This document shows, one piece after another, positions 59,178 through 64,000 of a stretch of DNA of 64,000 bases (position 1 is its first letter; each line of letters starts with the position of its first letter). Below the pieces are notes generated by a model, which saw only the letters and a program-made list of their open reading frames with translations, searched no databases and was not told where the DNA came from. A program made the translations under genes and the position numbers. Source of the stretch: Argentina anserina (lineage: Eukaryota > Streptophyta > Magnoliopsida > Rosales > Rosaceae); the NCBI RefSeq assembly GCF_933775445.1, contig NC_065876.1, positions 22,382,001 through 22,446,000 of the forward strand, written 5' to 3'.

Positions 59178-60260
59178 GGGGTGTATTCAATTAGGATTCT
59201 ATAGGATTTTCTTGTATTTGAAGAATCTTTTGAAATCTTGTGGTATTCAATTAAGATTTTAAACAATCCATTGAAATCTCAAGGTATTCAATTAAGATTT
59301 CAAAAACTCATATGAATTCTGGTAGTATTCAAAAATCAATCGATTTTGAATGATTTCATTTATTAGTTGATTTTGTTGGATTTTGAAGTATTTTTACACT
59401 ATATCATGCTTGTTAGAAATCAAGCATCTAAACATGAGATTTTGATGTATTCTCTCTCTCTCTCTCAACAAGATCGAAAATTTTTATGTTCTTATTTTAA
59501 TCATGTGTTTTATTTTAATTGCTCAAATCAATTTAATGGGTTTTTCTTGTGATTTGGTATAATTGTTGTAGGCAAAAAAGAAATGATGGCTGTTTTTATA
59601 ATTGTACTAATAGTTGCAATAAAGAATGTCGTTCCGATGAATTTTCTCCTGAAATAGAAAATGATGAAGAACTTGATATGGAAGATGAGAATCTTGAACT
59701 ACTTTCTCAAAGTCAGCTACAACAAAGAGCAGAGCTAATGGTTGGAAACTATTGCTGAAGCTATGTGGGAAAATAGACCACGGAATAGTGATAATGAAAG
59801 TCAAGAAGATAACAATGATATTGAAGGCAATGCGAATGAAAATAATGAGGACAATGCGAATAAGAGGGATCATGAAGACTATGATGACAATGAGGTCGGA
59901 ATGAATGAGTATACAACCTCTTAATGTACTTTTCTAATTATCTTTGCAATTTTCACTATATAATATTTGGTTGTTTTTGTATTTTTATTACTTTGTAAAA
60001 TACATTATCATTTTGTAATTTGTTAAAAAAGAAAACCAACTTATTAATTCTCCATGTTCTATATTTTATTATTTAATAATAATATAAAAATCATACATGC
60101 ACTTGTGAAATTCAAGTAAATCAAGACAAATCTAGTCAATACAATACAATGAAATCTGACAGAATCTATGTAGAGTTGAAATAATCTATGGATTTTCAGA
60201 ATCCGTTGATTATAATAAATCAATCAGAATAATTTGAAATCAAAGTTGAATACACCCCCC
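59178..60260. mobile_element. PIF/Harbinger element, 1083 bp, TTA target duplication
   Basis: Ends GGGGTGTATTCAA (left) and GGGGGGTGTATTCAACTTTG (right, reversed), flanked by TTA at 59175-59177 and 60261-60263, the target of this superfamily. Subterminal ATTCAATTAAGATTT repeats occur at the left. Contains a small transposase-tail remnant. Confidence 0.85.
59640..59925 (+). pseudogene. Remnant of Harbinger transposase C-terminus
   Basis: Across a frameshift near 59742 the sequence reads LLSQSQLQQRAEL then ETIAEAMWEN. The IAxxMW pattern resembles the end of plant PIF/Harbinger DDE transposases, but no DDE catalytic part remains. A long Asp/Asn/Glu-rich tail follows. Confidence 0.4.
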
Positions 60261-60263
60261 TTA

Positions 60264-61154
60264 GTAATTTAGCTGGGTGTAAGGAATCAAAGAAGAAACG
60301 TGATCGTGGGTCAGTGACTATTGCACCTTGCCATAGCCACCCGAAACAAAAGAAATCTCGAAATTAAGACACAACAACAAGAATACAAATGCACAAACTC
60401 TACTAACCACAAGGAGAACTCGTAATTGAGAAAACTACAACGAAAACTTGTAATAAAAAAAAACTACAATGAAAACTTGAACTAAAGTCACTAAACCGCG
60501 AACTAAATGTGAGGCTATCACTTCTACCATAAAAGAGATTTCTATCGTGAAAGAATTTACAGATGCAAGAAAATGTGGTATCACGGCGATGCTCTTAAAG
60601 TGCTAATGAAGAAATGTGTTTTAAACATATTAATAACAAAAAAAGGTGCTAAGGTATATTATGCCCCTTAAACAACGAAGTTTTTTATTTTTGTTTGAAG
60701 ATGAATCAACAACGAAGTTAAAGCACACAAAAGATCTTAGATCTTGGGTACACCATAGTTGAAGTGTCACTATTATTGATCAATAGTTGAAGTGAACTCA
60801 GACAACCCCACACAAACATGAGCTTATATTCATTATTATCAGTAAATAAAAAAGAGATAATATAGGGATTAGGGAGTAATGTCGGACGAGACAAAAAGCC
60901 AAAGGCCAAGAGAGAAAGAGATATACACGAAGACGAAGAAGACGAAGAAGACGAAGAAGTAGATTTGGTATAAAACAGACCAACACCCACTTGACATGTC
61001 GTTCGTTATCTCCCTATTTATAAGTAGAAATTACAAGTCCATCAAAGCATCATACCATCCAAAAAGATTCATATGCTCTCAGAATGGAAGCTGATGTATC
61101 TATCCATCCATTGTAATTATTGTTTGTTTTGAGGGATATCATATATCATAATAT
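60264..61154. other. Intergenic, 5' flank of the RMR gene
   Basis: No gene seen. A GAAGACGAA repeat (60928-60960) lies here and produces Ser/Leu-rich frames on the minus strand. Confidence 0.45.
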
Positions 61155-61160
61155 TATATA
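61155..61160 (+). promoter_or_regulatory. Possible TATA box of the RMR gene
   Basis: TATATA in ATTATATATCATAG, about 70 bp before the ATG. Confidence 0.35.
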
Positions 61161-61226
61161 TCATAGTTTGGGTTTCTCTGTCTGTTGAATATTCATCGGA
61201 AATTGTTGGGTTTTTGTTTTGGATTG

Positions 61227-62932
61227 ATGGGCACAATGAATCTGGTATTGGTTTTGATGGTGCTTCTCGTTGGAACATTTGGTATGGCGGATGCCAATGT
61301 GGTCTTGATTGGGAACAATGTTACCCTCTCTTTCGAGGACATTGAAGCTAGTTTTGGTGAGTTCAGGATTGTTCTTGGGTTTCTTGTTTTGTTGTTAATT
61401 TGTGAGTATTTTAAGGAAAGAAGAGGAATTGCTGATTTGGGTTTATGATTGTATAGTTAGTTCAAGTGCTTGAAGGCTGTGTTGTGTTGTGTTTTTTTTT
61501 TTGGTGAGTTTGATCTTTATGCATTTCTTGATTTGTTTCAGCTCCGGCAGTCAGGGGTTCTGGGGAGTGTGGACTGTTGTATTTGGCTGAGCCAATTGAT
61601 GCGTGCTCGACATTGACTAATGAAGCCGGACCGGGCACGAATTACAGCTCCCCTTTTGTGTTGATTATAAGAGGAGGGTGCAGTTTTGAGGAGAAAGTTA
61701 GAATAGCTCAAAAGGCTGGGTTCAAAGCTGCAATTGTATATGATAATGAAGAGGATGGCGTCTTGGTTTCAAGTAATGACCTTTCTCTTATGAACTCTTT
61801 ATGCATTATGTTTTAATATGTGAAGTTTAGTGTATGTGTTGCAATGATTGATTCATGAAGTTAGATTCAGTTGAAGATGTATGCAATGGACAAATCTGTC
61901 CATGGATGCTTCTTGATTGCGAGTGTGATTTGTTAGGTGCTTGAGCTTTGTTTGTGTGGGTTTGAAATGTTTCTGCGATATGCTCTCATTTGCCTAGGAT
62001 GGTAGAAGCTATGTTTAGCTAGTTAACTTGAGCTTAGGAGGTATGACTGATCCCATCGAGATCTCCCAAGATAGTGTTGAATTAAGCAACCAACTTTCTT
62101 CAGCCTTCTAGCTCAAATCTGTAAAGCAAAAAGTCGACCCAAAGTGAAAAAATTGTTTTGGTAGGCTCTTGACAGAGATAAACATGGCTGATCTCATGTA
62201 AGTTTCTTCACATCAGAACATATTGTGAACATGGGATGATTGGTAAACCATGATATTGTGCATTGCTCACAGCATTATGAACAAAGTTATTCAGGGAGGT
62301 TATTCCAAGGGGGTTTTGGTTTCAAAGAAACCTATAGTGAGGAGAAGTTAGGGGAGCTTTCTGCACATGTAGTGTTAGTGGGGCAGGTTTGATTGGTCAT
62401 ATAACGTACCAACAGGAGCATCAAGTTACTGGATGGCTGGGCTATGTTTTGAAGTCCTCCATTAGTTAATTGAGAAGAAAACCTAAATTTGCTGTTCTTC
62501 AGCTTTGGTAGTTAACCATTAAGCGCCTGAGATAAGCAAAGGAAAACACCCTTGCTTCCCCATTAAACTCTGCATCATAATCTATTTTGTCCTAACCTGA
62601 CTAGCTAAACATGCATATTTATCTAAGACATAATTTTTATCTAATACATGCATATTTGTCTAAATGTTTCACCTAGAATTTCGGAGTCAATGCGTGGTTA
62701 TGTACCCATATTCAATATGTTTCATCCTCCTAGTGGGATGTTACTTTGTTGGTACAGTTCTTTTTATAGACTCTAAAAATAATTATTTTCTTTTACACCT
62801 TATTTTGTGCTCCTATGTAATACACTTGGAGGTGCAATAATTTGTCTTCAAAACGGAATTTCATTTGGAGGTGCAAAGTAGAGAATTGAATATTGATTTC
62901 AAGGGAATGTTGCAATTGTATCATTTATCTCA

Positions 62933-62965
<33 letters not shown>

Positions 62966-63732
62966 ATGTTTTTGGTGAGATTCTTAGATGTCTTGTGTTT
63001 TTATTAAAGGATTTGTTAATTAGGATGTTTGTGTTTCCTATTGCGATAATGTCTCCTCTCATTTATGCATCTCCATTGAATGTAGAGTTACTGTAGAAGT
63101 GTTCAACCTCAAGTGACTGAAAAATGCATATTTGCAGTAGTGGATTGTGAACACTGAACACTGTGCTATAGATCATGCGGAGACCATGTGTGTATTTGCA
63201 GTTTCTGTTATACTTCTTTGTTCTGTCTAATATTTTGTTCCCCCAAGTGGTTTAAGTTGCAAGTTCTTTTGATCTATGCATTAACTTCTGTTATTTTTAG
63301 AAAGTATAACTAAAAATTATCTTACAGTGGCAGGAAGTTCAACTGGTATAAAAATATATGCAGTTTTTGTTTCAAAGGCTTCTGGTGAAATACTAAAAAA
63401 GTACGCTGGACTCACTAACATAGAGGTGTGGCTGATTGCAAGCTTTGAGAACTCTGCATGGTCAATCATGGCAATCTCCTTCATTTCCCTGCTTGCCATG
63501 TCTGCAGTATTGGCTACTTGCTTTTTTGTTCGCAGACATCGCATAAGACGAGAAAGGCCTCATGCTTCTCAGGTGCGAGAGTTTCATGGGATGAGCAGTA
63601 GATTAGTAAGAGCAATGCCAAGTTTGATTTTTACTGCCGTTTTAGAGGACAACTGTACTTCAGTAACATGCGCAATATGCCTCGAGGACTACAGTGTTGG
63701 AGAGAAACTTAGGATTCTGCCATGTCGTCATA
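61227..63732 (+). CDS. PA-TM-RING receptor, RMR1-like (5' part)
   Basis: Three exons are visible: 61227-61356, 61542-61772 and 63328-63732; the gene continues past the right edge. They encode 255 residues plus one base of the next codon. Residues 1 to about 24 are a signal peptide. A protease-associated (PA) domain spans about 45-150 ([27 protein letters not shown]). One membrane helix lies at 164-188 ([20 protein letters not shown]), followed by basic [14 protein letters not shown]2 starts at C235/C238 ([21 protein letters not shown]) and is cut by an intron after C253-H255. RMR proteins sort storage proteins to the vacuole, with the PA domain binding cargo in the lumen (family knowledge). 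The first in-frame ATG gives the signal peptide. Intron 2 is 1.55 kb and carries a (CT)n tract. Confidence 0.92.
62934..62962. repeat. (CT)n microsatellite in RMR intron 2
   Basis: About 14 CT units. Confidence 0.9.
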
Positions 63733-64000
63733 GTAAGTTTGCATTGTGCTTTTTCTTTTGTTTTTGTTTTTTTTTTGCGCGTTCATTTTTCAGCCCATAT
63801 CAAAATTGTTACTTCTTTGTTTAATTTGGTAGCATGGTGTTTTTAGCACTAGCTTTTTGGACAAGATACGTAAAATTCCCTGCCCGGGAATACTGAGATG
63901 TAATAGGCTACTTACTAGGCTCATTTAGAGTTTAAGGCCAATCATGATATAGGTGATTATTGCATATTGTGTTCACTCATAAAGTTGGAAAATAGCACGG

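Noticed and set aside
1..64000. CRISPR arrays, bacterial operons, ribosome binding sites, rRNA or tRNA genes
   Set aside because: The window is plant nuclear DNA. I saw no regularly spaced repeats with unique spacers and no tRNA cloverleaf by eye; a tRNAscan run would be needed to exclude a tRNA fully.

Overview
The window is nuclear DNA from a flowering plant, almost certainly a eudicot. It holds spliced genes with GT..AG introns for the photosystem II antenna protein CP24, a chloroplast-type J-protein, a GPI-anchored lipid-transfer protein, a PP2C phosphatase and a PA-TM-RING vacuolar-sorting receptor. These genes sit in AT-rich DNA full of retrotransposons, hAT, PIF/Harbinger, Helitron and foldback elements. 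A Rosaceae source (strawberry/rose type) is my guess from overall impression only; nothing here proves it.

Layout. 1-10 kb: two copies of a large (about 3 kb) LTR in opposite orientation flank a single-exon dnaJ20-like gene (4147-4740, minus). The right copy (7022-9980) is a solo LTR with a perfect 5-bp target duplication. 10-14 kb: gene-poor, with three consecutive foldback elements separated by TA tracts. 14.1-15.9 kb: LTPG gene (minus, 3 exons). 16.7-20.3 kb: an orphan Cys-rich exon, telomere-like CCCTAAA arrays split by an insertion that carries a 512-bp tandem duplication, a 697-bp hAT-like element, and a small orphan gene (19841-20339, minus). 20.8-21.0 kb: a short Helitron. 23.3-32.0 kb: a nine-exon PP2C gene (minus; PP2C 62/BIPP2C1 type) with a long repeat-rich third exon and a 1.27-kb TIR element in one intron.

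32.1-47.4 kb is a transposon mosaic. A 2.1-2.5 kb segment is present twice (32101-34614 and 44821-46932), and the second copy ends exactly at transposon termini on both sides. Between the copies lie a two-exon zinc-knuckle orphan gene (35700-37301, minus) and a decayed 7.36-kb Copia retrotransposon (37459-44820, minus). The Copia 3' LTR lies just upstream of the orphan gene in the same direction and may be its promoter. A 680-bp hAT family has three copies here.

47.4-54.2 kb: RNase H-like remnants, a third solo LTR of the 7-10 kb family (48916-51227), a second small Helitron and a 1-kb hAT element. 54.7-55.9 kb: LHCB6 (CP24, plus strand, 2 exons) with a G-box upstream. 56-60.3 kb: another Tip100-like hAT element and a PIF/Harbinger element with a transposase remnant. 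61.2-63.7 kb: the first three exons of an RMR-type PA-TM-RING receptor (plus), running off the right edge.

The host genes do not form an operon or an obvious cluster. Two products act in plastids (CP24; probably the J-protein). LTPG and RMR enter the secretory pathway. The PP2C has a Ser/Thr-rich N terminus that could be a transit peptide. The clearest biological interest lies in how transposons have reshaped the genes: an LTR in promoter position, TE-bounded duplication, intronic insertions, and an expanded repeat domain in the phosphatase.
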